From assembly GCA_018812625.1 (NCBI GenBank), contig JAHJDH010000031.1, positions 1 to 57,581 of the forward strand: DNA of 57,581 bases, written 5' to 3'. This DNA comes from Microcaldota archaeon. GTDB taxonomy: Archaea; Micrarchaeota; Micrarchaeia; Anstonellales; Bilamarchaeaceae. Below, piece after piece: positions 15,397 through 22,383 of this stretch. The first letter of the stretch is position 1. Each line of letters opens with the position of its first letter. The notes beneath the pieces are model-generated. The model searched no databases. It was given only the letters and a program-made list of their open reading frames with translations, and was not told the DNA's origin. The translations under genes were made by a program, and so were the position numbers.

Positions 15397-16641
15397 CTAG
15401 TGCCTGAAGAAGAGGTATGCGCTAAAGAGCACTATTACTATGAATACTCCTGCTAATGCCACCTCCAGAGAAATCATCTGTTCTTCAGTTTTTTCTACTG
15501 TTTCCGGGCTCTTGGAAATAACAGGATCTGGAACTGTCTCATTTTGAGTATCATTTAAGGTTTCATTCATAACTGGCGGAGGAAGTATGACAGTCTCATT
15601 TGATTCTTCCTTCACGCAAGTGTCGTTTTGGACAAGATAATCTTCAGGACAGCCACACACAGATGCCTTTTCTATTAATTCCCCATCTGCATTGCAATAG
15701 TAGGATAATGAGCAGTTGCCAATCGGTGTTCCGTCAACACATGACTCATAAATACAGCTCAAGGTGATTGGATCATAGTAAGCGTTGTCAGGACAGCCAC
15801 AGATTTTCGCGCTCTTGATTAATTCAGCCTTCTCATTGCAGTAGTATGGCTTGTTTGTAGAGCAGCCTCCCTTTAAAGTTCCATCCGAACAGGTGTTCTG
15901 GGACACTTCTGAGCAGTATGCGCTTGTTGCATTGAAAAGGCACTTTGCCTTGCCGCACTCATTCATAAATATGTGAACCCATGCATTATCTTCGCAGCTC
16001 TTTCTCATCACAGAATTCGTCTCGCTATCGCAGTAGGAAATCTCTCCCTCAGAGCAGCCATTAGCGTAGCTTATCCAGCTCGGAGTTCCGCAGAGGTCTG
16101 GCTCGTACTTGAGAATCAGATTGTCATCCGAGTCATCAATGCACCGATAAGGCCTGGTGTATGAACATTTCCTTTTTCTTGTGCCATCCAGGCAGTATTC
16201 AAAGCTCACATCTTCAATCAAATCGCAGGAAAGCTTGGACCAGTAGCCTGAGGAGGTGAAGGATATATTATGACCTTCGGTGATGATGCTGAAGCTCTCG
16301 CCATCTTCCTTCATATTGAAAACCTCGACAACTTCGAAGTCTCCTGCAGATTCTCTGGTGACTACGAAATTTGCAGTGAATTCTGTTGGCCTCTCATCGA
16401 TACATGATGCTGAGCACAAGTCTGATGAGTCAAATCCAACCAGGTAGATTCTTGTATAATTAAATATTTCAACGTGATCGTATAATGAGATGCTCTCGGT
16501 CTTGACTGGAACGAATACGCTCGGAGAAAGATGCTCATTTACAGATACATCTACATAAACATCAATCACATCTGCTTCGCAGTTTGTTGCGAAAGCTGCA
16601 CTAGCCAATAGTAACATTATGAACAGAATTCCCGCTTTCAT
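15397..16641 (-). CDS. Secreted, membrane-anchored Cys-rich surface protein
   Basis: The protein has 414 residues from ATG 16641, chosen because it begins with a clean signal peptide (MKAGILFIMLLLASAAFA, cleavage near ATNC). A beta-rich N-terminal region of about 160 residues follows. After it come several cysteine modules of the type C-DGT--G-C then YYCN then ELI then CGCP. The linker is rich in Asn-Glu-Thr sequons (NETLNDTQNET), and a final transmembrane helix with a short cytosolic end anchors it. It is a disulfide-stabilised exterior protein. The C-DGT/CGCP modules recur in other small archaea as far as I recall. Ligand unknown. Confidence 0.8.
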   Translation of the reverse strand: MKAGILFIMLLLASAAFATNCEADVIDVYVDVSVNEHLSPSVFVPVKTESISLYDHVEIFNYTRIYLVGFDSSDLCSASCIDERPTEFTANFVVTRESAGDFEVVEVFNMKEDGESFSIITEGHNISFTSSGYWSKLSCDLIEDVSFEYCLDGTRKRKCSYTRPYRCIDDSDDNLILKYEPDLCGTPSWISYANGCSEGEISYCDSETNSVMRKSCEDNAWVHIFMNECGKAKCLFNATSAYCSEVSQNTCSDGTLKGGCSTNKPYYCNEKAELIKSAKICGCPDNAYYDPITLSCIYESCVDGTPIGNCSLSYYCNADGELIEKASVCGCPEDYLVQNDTCVKEESNETVILPPPVMNETLNDTQNETVPDPVISKSPETVEKTEEQMISLEVALAGVFIVIVLFSAYLFFRH

Positions 16642-16821
16642 AGATGTGTGTTGTCTGCTAATGGTTTTATATGTTTGCGAGAGTTCATTGATCAAGCAAA
16701 GAACATGACTTTCCTTGAAATAAAGCACATATAACTAATTATGTAAAAGTGTCCAGAATGCATTTTACATCTTTTTACTAAAATACACACACATATATAC
16801 AAGGTCTGTCCTAATATATAA

Positions 16822-17337
16822 ATGAAAAAATTCCATCCAACTTATGCAGAAACATCGGGTTATCGCGGATCAACCCAAAATAAGCACCGATTGAGCGGCA
16901 GTGAAGCAGCCACGCTCCGAAATTCAGTGCTTGTAAGGGACCATCACAAATGCTCATATTGCAATTTCCATGGAGAGAAATGGCAGGAAGTAGGATATGT
17001 TGACGGTGATTCAAGTAATAATAAATTAAACAACTTGACCACAGTCTGCCCTATGTGCAATCTCATACTCAATTCTGGTTTAGGATGTCAGATCGAAAGT
17101 ATTGTAGAGCTTTATAAGAGCTCAGAGTACAATCAGAACAAGATAGTCCAGATAACGAGGAAAATGAGAAGTAATGGGAAGAGCGATATTAACATAATCC
17201 GAGTTCTGGGTCTGAAAGACAAAGTACCATTCAAGAGAAACAAGAAGTACCTAAGCGTTCTTTTTGCATTTGTAACTTCGTGGAAAGGCTCATCTGGCGA
17301 TGTGGAAGAAGCTTTGCGCTATGGATACATTGGTTAG
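16822..17337 (+). CDS. HNH-type nuclease-like protein
   Basis: The 171-residue protein has an HNH-like zinc-bound core: RDHHKCSYCN, then a strand with YVDGDSSNNKLNNLTTVC and PMCN. The two C-x2-C pairs and the NNLTTVCPMCN segment are typical. The first catalytic His of the HNH triad appears replaced by Asp-Gly (VDGD), so nuclease activity is uncertain. The C-terminal 80 residues are basic and helical and may bind DNA. The gene stands alone with AT-rich promoter sequence upstream. Confidence 0.75.
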   Translation: MKKFHPTYAETSGYRGSTQNKHRLSGSEAATLRNSVLVRDHHKCSYCNFHGEKWQEVGYVDGDSSNNKLNNLTTVCPMCNLILNSGLGCQIESIVELYKSSEYNQNKIVQITRKMRSNGKSDINIIRVLGLKDKVPFKRNKKYLSVLFAFVTSWKGSSGDVEEALRYGYIG

Positions 17338-17380
17338 TCAAAACTACTAGTTTTATTTATGTTTTTTGTCATATCAAAAC

Positions 17381-17530
17381 ATGGAAGTCTGCCCGAAATA
17401 TGGAAAACCAGTGGAAGCTAAAGATCACATGCCACTAGCTGGCTCCAGGCCAATTAGCCAGATAGAATGCAGCTGCGGGTATTACGGGCTGCCGGTTCAG
17501 CTTGAACCAGAGGATTCAAAAGGAGATTGA
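17381..17530 (+). CDS. Tiny zinc-ribbon protein with one lost cysteine
   Basis: A 49-residue frame from ATG 17381 to TGA 17528-17530 starts MEVCPKYGKPVEAKD and has a second knuckle ECSCGYYGLPVQLEPED. It aligns with the ribbon of the gene product at 11360 (CPNCGK and CDGCNYSGLPIQIE). The second cysteine of the first knuckle is Tyr here (CPKY), so zinc binding would need another ligand. It has no membrane part. It may be a decayed or free-standing relative. Confidence 0.55.
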   Translation: MEVCPKYGKPVEAKDHMPLAGSRPISQIECSCGYYGLPVQLEPEDSKGD

Positions 17531-17814
17531 GAAATAGTAAAAGAATATTGGAAATGGAGATTTCATAGTAATAGCTCTTTATTCAGAGGACATCTCAGTA
17601 GTAAGTAGATCAATCAAAGAATTTGACTGTCCTTAGAATATCATTCAGAATGTGGATCTCCACAGTATCCTTCAACCAAATATTAAATAGAACAATTGCA
17701 TTATTTTATGTAATAGAAAACAGGAAAAGATTGTGGTAATATATTGATTTGTGGTATAATTAAATAATGTAAGCGTTATAAATGATTAAGGAATAGGAAT
17801 AATTAGGTGTTCTG
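17531..17814 (+). promoter_or_regulatory. Intergenic region with repeat copy and TA-pair promoter
   Basis: These 284 bases hold no convincing gene. The left end carries one copy of the 3'-end repeat (17531-17555, with TAAAAGAATATTGGAAAT). The right end has an AT-rich promoter area (GGTATAATTAAATAATG near 17753-17769). The ribosome site AGGTG at 17805-17809 serves the antitoxin-like gene. Confidence 0.4.
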
Positions 17815-17988
17815 ATGGCAAAACCAATTCGTGCGACTCCGACCCTTAACGGCGAGGAAGCAATACAATTTGTAAAAAATATTCTTAGGGAGGAAAAAAG
17901 GCCCTCTAAGGCTAGAATTACAACTATAACTACTGCCAGGAGCAGATACTCTCGTTTTAGCAAAATAATGAAATCAGTGCAAGGATAA
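17815..17988 (+). CDS. Putative antitoxin of GNAT toxin
   Basis: A 57-residue basic protein is encoded from ATG 17815, behind AGGTG, to TAA 17986-17988; the stop overlaps the GNAT start as TAATG. The sequence begins AKPIRATPTLNGEEAIQFVKN and ends in a basic tail. In archaeal small proteins I recall, the IR-TP-L-GE-A pattern occurs in antitoxins or partners of addiction modules. Position, size and translational coupling to a GNAT gene all fit a toxin-antitoxin pair. The role is inferred, not proved. Confidence 0.6.
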   Translation: MAKPIRATPTLNGEEAIQFVKNILREEKRPSKARITTITTARSRYSRFSKIMKSVQG

Positions 17989-18542
17989 TGGATACTAATA
18001 AGCTCATTTTTGAGAGGTTGGACAAAAAACATTTCGAATTACTCAAATCATTTCAATGCTGTCAAAAGGATCTCGGGGATTTTTTAGTTGATGATGCTAT
18101 TCCAAACCAAAAGAAAGGAATTTCAGTCACATATATGTTTTTTTCCAAAGAAAAAAAGTTTGTTGGTTATGTAAGCATACTCACAGATAATCTAAACCTT
18201 AATGCTGATTTGAAAGGATACTTCAAACAGAAAGAGGACATTCACTACAAATCATTGCCTGCTCTGAAGATAGGTAGGCTAGCTGTCGATGACAGATACG
18301 CACGACAGGGAGTAGGTACCGAGATGGTCTATTTCTCTATATATCTAGCAGAGCAGATATATGGGAATTATTGTGGCTGTAGATTCATTACTCTGGATGC
18401 AAAAAGAGACTCAAAAAATGATACTACACATTTCTACAAGAAACTTGGTTTCAAGGTCTACAAGGAAAGGCAAAAAGGATCTGTTCCTATGTACTTGGAC
18501 CTATGGTTAAGGTCGGATATCAAAAAATCCAAAAAGAACTAA
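17988..18542 (+). CDS. GNAT acetyltransferase, candidate toxin
   Basis: This 184-residue GNAT-fold protein has the acetyl-CoA binding region IGRLAVDDRYARQGVGTEMV (R-x2-G-x-G). The residues FITLDAKRDSKNDTTHFYKKLGFKV form the C-terminal half of the fold. N-terminal features LDKKHFELLKSFQCCQKDLGDFL resemble TacT/AtaT-type toxins, in which the short N-terminal helix and the CG-FL segment are common. Such enzymes acetylate charged tRNAs. The gene overlaps the small upstream gene by one base, as expected for a bicistronic TA system. Confidence 0.78.
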   Translation: MDTNKLIFERLDKKHFELLKSFQCCQKDLGDFLVDDAIPNQKKGISVTYMFFSKEKKFVGYVSILTDNLNLNADLKGYFKQKEDIHYKSLPALKIGRLAVDDRYARQGVGTEMVYFSIYLAEQIYGNYCGCRFITLDAKRDSKNDTTHFYKKLGFKVYKERQKGSVPMYLDLWLRSDIKKSKKN

Positions 18543-18568
18543 GAAATTCTAAAAGAATATTGGAAATG
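18541..18568 (+). repeat. 3'-end repeat, copy after the GNAT toxin-like gene
   Basis: The sequence AAGAAATTCT followed by AAAAGAATATTGGAAATG directly follows the GNAT stop. Near-identical sequence follows the stops at 17530, 19068 and 19434. Related, palindrome-containing motifs (TTTTAGAATTTCT) follow minus-strand genes at about 23.4, 24.0, 25.5 and 26.0 kb. Confidence 0.65.
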
Positions 18569-18573
18569 ATGAA

Positions 18574-19068
18574 ATGAAGAAATTCCACAACAGTAATCTC
18601 CGTGTGCTTGCCCTAGATCTAATTTTAATGTTGATAATTTCAGTCGTGCTCTTTGATAATTATATCAAATATGAGGATGTCCTCATGCTTGTTTTAGGAG
18701 CCCTCTTCATCGTATTCATTATATCCACCATTAATTCATTTCGGGAAATTGAAATAAATAAATCGACAATTATCTTGAGAAATCAGATATTGAAATCAGA
18801 GACGAAAATCCCCCTATCTTCGATTGAGAAGGTCGAAGCAGAGAGAGTTTTCCTCTCAGCAAGGGCCTTGCTATCGATTACCGGAATTTTCCGTGGAGGA
18901 TCACTAAGTGTCATCTTAAGAACAACCAGGGGAGGGCACATCATTTTCTTCACATCTTCAATCCTGCAAAGCCAGGAAAAAGACGCGCAGGAATTTGTGA
19001 GGGCTTTAATGAAAAAAATTGGGGAGGAGAAGGTGAATATTTTATCAAGGTCGTTCTTTGATAAATGA
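18574..19068 (+). CDS. Small membrane protein with PH-like domain
   Basis: The 164-residue protein has two hydrophobic segments (about 10-28 and 36-54). A soluble strand-rich domain follows (EIEINKSTIILRNQILKSETKIPL, then SIEKVEAERVFLSARALLSITGIFRGG) with a final helix (DAQEFVRALMKKIGEE). It belongs to the same architectural group as the 2114 and 10798 gene products. It begins about 30 bases after the GNAT gene and is followed by another repeat copy. Confidence 0.62.
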   Translation: MKKFHNSNLRVLALDLILMLIISVVLFDNYIKYEDVLMLVLGALFIVFIISTINSFREIEINKSTIILRNQILKSETKIPLSSIEKVEAERVFLSARALLSITGIFRGGSLSVILRTTRGGHIIFFTSSILQSQEKDAQEFVRALMKKIGEEKVNILSRSFFDK

Positions 19069-19098
19069 TTTTAGAATTTCTAAAAAGGTGTTGAAATG
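19069..19098 (+). repeat. 3'-end repeat, palindromic copy
   Basis: Between the PH-like gene and the DUF1801 gene lies TTTTAGAATTTCTAAAA (a near-perfect palindrome), then GGTGTTGAAATG. The second half supplies the ribosome site and start of the following gene, so here the repeat doubles as a gene junction. Confidence 0.6.
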
Positions 19099-19434
19099 GA
19101 AGTAAAAGAATATATTGAAAAGCAAAAATCCCCTCGAAAGGAGATTCTCAAAAGGCTGAGGAAGATCATCAAGGCCACATTTCCAAAAACAAAAGAAGAA
19201 ATGCGCTGGGGCGTTCCTGTTTTTGAAGATGGGAAGTTCTACGTTGTCGGCCTGAAAGACTCTGTGAACCTGGGCTTTTCAGTCCAAGGTTTAACCAAGA
19301 AGGAAATGGACAACTTCCAGGGAAAAGGGAAAACCATGAGGCATCTCAAGTTCAAGTCCCTTGAAGAAATCGATGAGAAGAAGATAGTCAAGCTCATGAA
19401 GATGGTCCAGAAGAAGGCTAAATGCGAATGTTAA
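19096..19434 (+). CDS. DUF1801 family protein
   Basis: The 112-residue protein starts MEVKEYIEKQKSPRKEILKRL and continues with IKATFPKTKEEMRWGVPVFE. This is the start of the DUF1801 (YdhG/YdeI-like) fold, small proteins with a conserved Trp-Gly-hydrophobic core; the C-terminal helix is KIVKLMKMVQKKAKCEC. The AGGTG ribosome site lies six bases upstream. Members have been linked to iron handling and to unknown roles; nothing here decides between them. Confidence 0.75.
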   Translation: MEVKEYIEKQKSPRKEILKRLRKIIKATFPKTKEEMRWGVPVFEDGKFYVVGLKDSVNLGFSVQGLTKKEMDNFQGKGKTMRHLKFKSLEEIDEKKIVKLMKMVQKKAKCEC

Positions 19435-19475
19435 AATAGTTTTAGAAATACTAAAAGGATATTGGAAATCGGTAT
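19435..19475 (+). repeat. 3'-end repeat, copy between convergent genes
   Basis: After the DUF1801 stop, TTTTAGAAATACTAAAAGG then ATATTGGAAATC repeats the motif found after the GNAT and zinc-ribbon genes. The remaining 20 bases to the SIR2 stop are A/T rich. No start or ribosome site follows, so the motif is not simply a translation signal. Confidence 0.6.
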
Positions 19476-19495
19476 TTATGAATAAATTATTTTTT

Positions 19496-20569
19496 TTATT
19501 TTTCAATTAAGTTATTTACCCAATCAACTGCTCCAGAAAAAATGAAATTTTCTTCGGTTAATTTTGGAAAAACTCTTTTGTAGGCAGTTATTAGTTCCTT
19601 TTGTGATGCCCTTTCCTTAGGACTTGTGATTATGAAGATCTCTTTATCCCACAATGTTTCCGTAAATAAGAATTTTGCAGTTGCATCAGTTAATGGCATG
19701 GAATAACCTACAAAAGTTATCTTTGAAGAATCTTGAAGTGTCTTGCGAGCCAATGACCAAATGAGATTAATTATTTGTTTTTCTGAAATCTCTGCTTTAC
19801 CTAAAGTAGGAGGAATAATCATAGGCTTTTCATCCAAATGATAATCTATTGAGCTATATGGTATGACTTGGCCAGTATATGGAGAAACATTTTCTTTACA
19901 CCAGTTCTCCTTATGCACTAGAGCGTCTATGGGAAGACTCCGCCTATCATATCCTTTTTTGACATACCAATTAACCGATCCGTGTAATTTTAATAATTTC
20001 ATAGCAGTGGTGTCCTGTTCAACTAATGAATCCATTACCATTGAAGTCGATGGCCTACAAAAAAATCCATAACCACCATCAGGATGCCAATATGGTTTTT
20101 TCGCTCCATCTGAACCCAAATCCATAACTGGATTGAGTTTATGTAATTCTTCATCAAAAAGATCATCGTAATTAAATGTAACACAATCCACACTGTTTTT
20201 AAAACAATAATCTGCCAACTCCTTAAAAAGAACTGAGTTACTCGATTCTCTTTTAATGTTATTTATTTTATTAATTAGAAAATCCTCAATTGAATCCAAT
20301 AACACTCCAAGTTCATTTCTTTCGCTTGGTTTATCATAAGGCATTTTAGATACTAATCTCGTCATTAAATTTTCTATATTTATCTTTCCATCTTCCGACA
20401 ATCTTTTCTCTGATTCATATATGGAATGTGAATATTTTGATACCTTCAAAAGCGGACCAATCTTATTTTCTAATTCATCAGTATCCATCCTAAGTAATGG
20501 TGCATCTGGGAAAAATGCTTTTGTTAAGCCTGCACCGAAGATAAATGTTTCTTTGTCGGATTTGCTCAT
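19496..20569 (-). CDS. SIR2-like domain protein (possible defence effector)
   Basis: The 357-residue protein fits the SIR2_2-type family: an N-terminal nucleotide-binding signal IFGAGLTKAF, the segment CVTFNYDDLFDEEL, the hallmark LKLHGSVNW, and near the C-terminus ITFVGYSMPLTDATAKFLF. The order of motifs and the length match the family. SIR2-type domains act as NAD-consuming effectors in antiphage systems such as Thoeris ThsA and DSR. No second defence gene is adjacent, so this may be a single-gene system or an unrelated NAD-dependent enzyme. Confidence 0.85.
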   Translation of the reverse strand: MSKSDKETFIFGAGLTKAFFPDAPLLRMDTDELENKIGPLLKVSKYSHSIYESEKRLSEDGKINIENLMTRLVSKMPYDKPSERNELGVLLDSIEDFLINKINNIKRESSNSVLFKELADYCFKNSVDCVTFNYDDLFDEELHKLNPVMDLGSDGAKKPYWHPDGGYGFFCRPSTSMVMDSLVEQDTTAMKLLKLHGSVNWYVKKGYDRRSLPIDALVHKENWCKENVSPYTGQVIPYSSIDYHLDEKPMIIPPTLGKAEISEKQIINLIWSLARKTLQDSSKITFVGYSMPLTDATAKFLFTETLWDKEIFIITSPKERASQKELITAYKRVFPKLTEENFIFSGAVDWVNNLIEK

Positions 20570-20894
20570 GGCTATAATTGGCTCTAGAGTTAATTAAAAA
20601 CCAATACAATACAATTTCATGATTGGATTTGTCCTTTTAATTGGCATAAAAAAACATACCATCTAAGTAAACCAAAATAATTCACACACCGATACGGTAA
20701 ACTGAAAACACACTAAAAACACCCAAATCCATTCTTTTGGGCAGTTTACCCCGCGTAAGCCTACTTGCGCGATCAGGCTTTGCAACTCCATATTGTATAA
20801 GTAAACCATGACCCAAAAAATGTGTTTTTGCTAAATTGTTGGGTTTACTTATATGGTTATTAAACGGTTAAATTGGTTTACTGTATGGATATTA
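20570..20894 (-). repeat. Cluster of six GTAAAC-type sites
   Basis: In 220 bases upstream of the SIR2 gene there are six related sites: TAAGTAAACC at 20664 and 20798, GGTAAACTG at 20696, its exact inverse CAGTTTACC at 20742, GGTTTACTTA at 20842 (inverse of the 20798 site), and GGTTTACTG at 20875. Two pairs are exact inverted repeats (20696/20742 and 20798/20842). A GCGTAAG-to-CTTGCGC hairpin lies between them (20753-20770). No gene is visible. The region may hold operators or iterons for a DNA-binding protein. Confidence 0.6.
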
Positions 20895-21236
20895 TTATTG
20901 ATTTTTAGTTCCCCAGTGCTCGATCCTGTAGAGAGCTTCTGTACAAAGCAACTTGGATCTTCGCTCAGTAACTGATATTGGAAGGATGTTGTCGCCAAGA
21001 TTATTGCCCATACCACCCATCTCAACATGATTAAATCCTTCACACTCTGCTTTAAATCTGGCAAACTCTGCTCTTTGAGAAGGAACTATTAATCTCTGTG
21101 GTGGTGGATAACCGCTAAGAAAAGCAACCCCCCATAATGCTGTAACAACTGCCGCAGTTTTTGCTGCAAAAAATAAGTGTTTACGATTTGTTTCTTTTTT
21201 ATCAGTTTTTGTTTTCTGCATTATATATTTACTCAT
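20895..21236 (-). CDS. Hypothetical single-span membrane or secreted protein
   Basis: The 113-residue protein has a basic N-terminus, a hydrophobic stretch (FFAAKTAAVVTALWGVAFLSG, about residues 27-47) and a mature part of about 65 residues with two cysteines. ATG 21236 is supported by an AT-rich box, TATATATTTAC-like on the minus strand. It may be exported or anchored with its C-terminus outside. No family recognised. It lies between the GTAAAC cluster and the 37-base repeats. Confidence 0.5.
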   Translation of the reverse strand: MSKYIMQKTKTDKKETNRKHLFFAAKTAAVVTALWGVAFLSGYPPPQRLIVPSQRAEFARFKAECEGFNHVEMGGMGNNLGDNILPISVTERRSKLLCTEALYRIEHWGTKNQ

Positions 21237-21309
21237 CCAATATTTATAAAACTAACTTTTTGTCCCATTATTTATCACAATCAACTAATACTCCATTTCA
21301 CCCAAATAG

Positions 21310-21346
21310 GTTAGCCCCCAGAGCCAAAACAGGCCAAAAGAATGGA
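21310..21346 (+). repeat. 37-base direct repeat, copy 1
   Basis: The sequence ends in GGCCAAAAGAATGGA and is matched by 21716-21752 at 31 of 37 positions, with the last 15 identical. It lies just downstream of the small gene at 21364 on that gene's strand. A shorter inverted piece (TCCATTCTTTTGG) is at 20728-20740. Confidence 0.65.
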
Positions 21347-21363
21347 TTCATCGTCGAATGATT

Positions 21364-21642
21364 TTAGTTTTTCCTTGTGCGATCACTTTTGGCAGCTTCA
21401 ATTCTTCCAATTTCATCCATTATTTTCCGATCCAGATCTTCCGGAGGATCTGGTGTCATTTTCTTTAATGTTTCTTTGACTAAACCTTCCAACTCCCGAA
21501 ACTCCTGAATTTTCTTTTCTGTTAACGGACGCAATTTACCATCAAAGCGCTTGTAAGATCTTGTTGAATCTGGATGAGTGCATTTCTTTTTACTGAGCCT
21601 GGCAGTTATATTATCTTTTTGATTCATAAATAGTTTATTCAA
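21364..21642 (-). CDS. Hypothetical charged protein between direct repeats
   Basis: This 92-residue basic protein has the sequence MNKLFMNQKDNITARLSKKK at its start; the second Met, at 21627, is an alternative. It is predicted to be helical (LTEKKIQEFRELEGLVKETLKKM). No family recognised. The gene is bracketed by two 37-base direct repeats, so it may be the passenger of a small mobile or duplicated unit. Confidence 0.45.
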   Translation of the reverse strand: MNKLFMNQKDNITARLSKKKCTHPDSTRSYKRFDGKLRPLTEKKIQEFRELEGLVKETLKKMTPDPPEDLDRKIMDEIGRIEAAKSDRTRKN

Positions 21643-21715
21643 TTAATATATTTAATACATTCCTTTTTTATCCATATATAATAACTTATTAAATATGACT
21701 CTTTGAAACCAATTA

Positions 21716-21752
21716 GTAGGCCTCCAGACCCAATAAAGGCCAAAAGAATGGA
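21716..21752 (+). repeat. 37-base direct repeat, copy 2
   Basis: This is the second copy of the repeat described at 21310-21346, lying upstream of the 21364 gene (minus strand) and about 115 bases before the GNAT gene at 21869. Sequence around TATCGACG after this copy is loosely like the TCGTCGA after copy 1, so similarity may extend beyond 37 bases. Confidence 0.65.
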
Positions 21753-21868
21753 ATAGCAAAATTTTATCGACGTAGAGAATTTTTCTGAAATTGAAAAAAA
21801 TTACTAACAGTGTGTTTGTGTGATAAAAGAGACAAAAACACATAAACTTTGGCTTAGCAAAAACAAAA

Positions 21869-22345
21869 ATGGAAATTAGAAAAGCGAAAAAATCTGATTT
21901 GGAAGAAATTTTCGCGCTTGGTTTTAAATTGCTAAAATATCACATGCAATACAATGATTATTACAAACCAGTAAAATCAAAAAAAGAATTCAAATCTGGC
22001 CAGAAAAAATATTTTACTGAACAGCTGCAAAAAAGAAATTCACTTTTCTTGGTTTTGGATGATGATGGGAAATTGGCTGGTTATTCAATTGCCAAAGTTA
22101 CTGCTAATCCTCCAGTTCTTAGGGAAAAGAAACGCGGTGAATTTGCCGAGATCTTTATAGATGAGAAATATCGCGGTAAAGGATGGGGCAGCAAGATGCT
22201 TGAATATAGTTTAGCATGGCTTAGCAAGAAAAAAATCAGGCAGATTGTCGTCAAGTATGATGCAAAAAATCAATGGGCAGAAAACCTATACAAGGATGCG
22301 GGGTTCAGTCCATTTCAGAATGAATATGAGTTAATTCTTAAATAG
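21869..22345 (+). CDS. GNAT family N-acetyltransferase
   Basis: This 158-residue GNAT protein has an N-terminal MEIRKAKKSDLEEIFAL, acetyl-CoA motif A as EIFIDEKYRGKGWGSKML (R-x2-G-x-G), and a C-terminal LYKDAGFSPFQNEYELILK. It probably acetylates an amine of a protein or small molecule. The C-terminal ten residues recur as a relic at 23411-23443 on the far side of the Fic gene. There is no antitoxin-like gene next to it. Confidence 0.9.
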   Translation: MEIRKAKKSDLEEIFALGFKLLKYHMQYNDYYKPVKSKKEFKSGQKKYFTEQLQKRNSLFLVLDDDGKLAGYSIAKVTANPPVLREKKRGEFAEIFIDEKYRGKGWGSKMLEYSLAWLSKKKIRQIVVKYDAKNQWAENLYKDAGFSPFQNEYELILK

Positions 22346-22348
22346 ATG

Positions 22349-22376
22349 GTGACTACAAAAATAAAAATGTAGTCAC
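22349..22376 (+). terminator. Stem-loop between GNAT and Fic genes
   Basis: GTGACTACA (22349-22357) pairs perfectly with TGTAGTCAC (22368-22376) across an A/T loop of ten bases. It lies three bases after the GNAT stop and seven before the convergent Fic stop, so it could end transcription from either side. The right arm is part of the 13-base palindrome TGTAGTCACTACA that is also present in the fic promoter. Confidence 0.6.
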
Positions 22377-22383
22377 TACATCA

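Noticed and set aside
16642..16821. Upstream extension of the Cys-rich surface protein to 16728
   Set aside because: It would place 29 polar residues before a perfect signal peptide.
20753..20790. Possible tRNA or integron attC site around GCGTAAG/CTTGCGC
   Set aside because: No T-arm consensus, no acceptor pairing, and no GTTRRRY/RYYYAAC core; only a short hairpin is supported.
21652..21843. Open frame on the minus strand overlapping repeat copy 2
   Set aside because: It lies inside the repeat/AT-rich region, has no ribosome site and an unusual aromatic composition typical of a chance frame.
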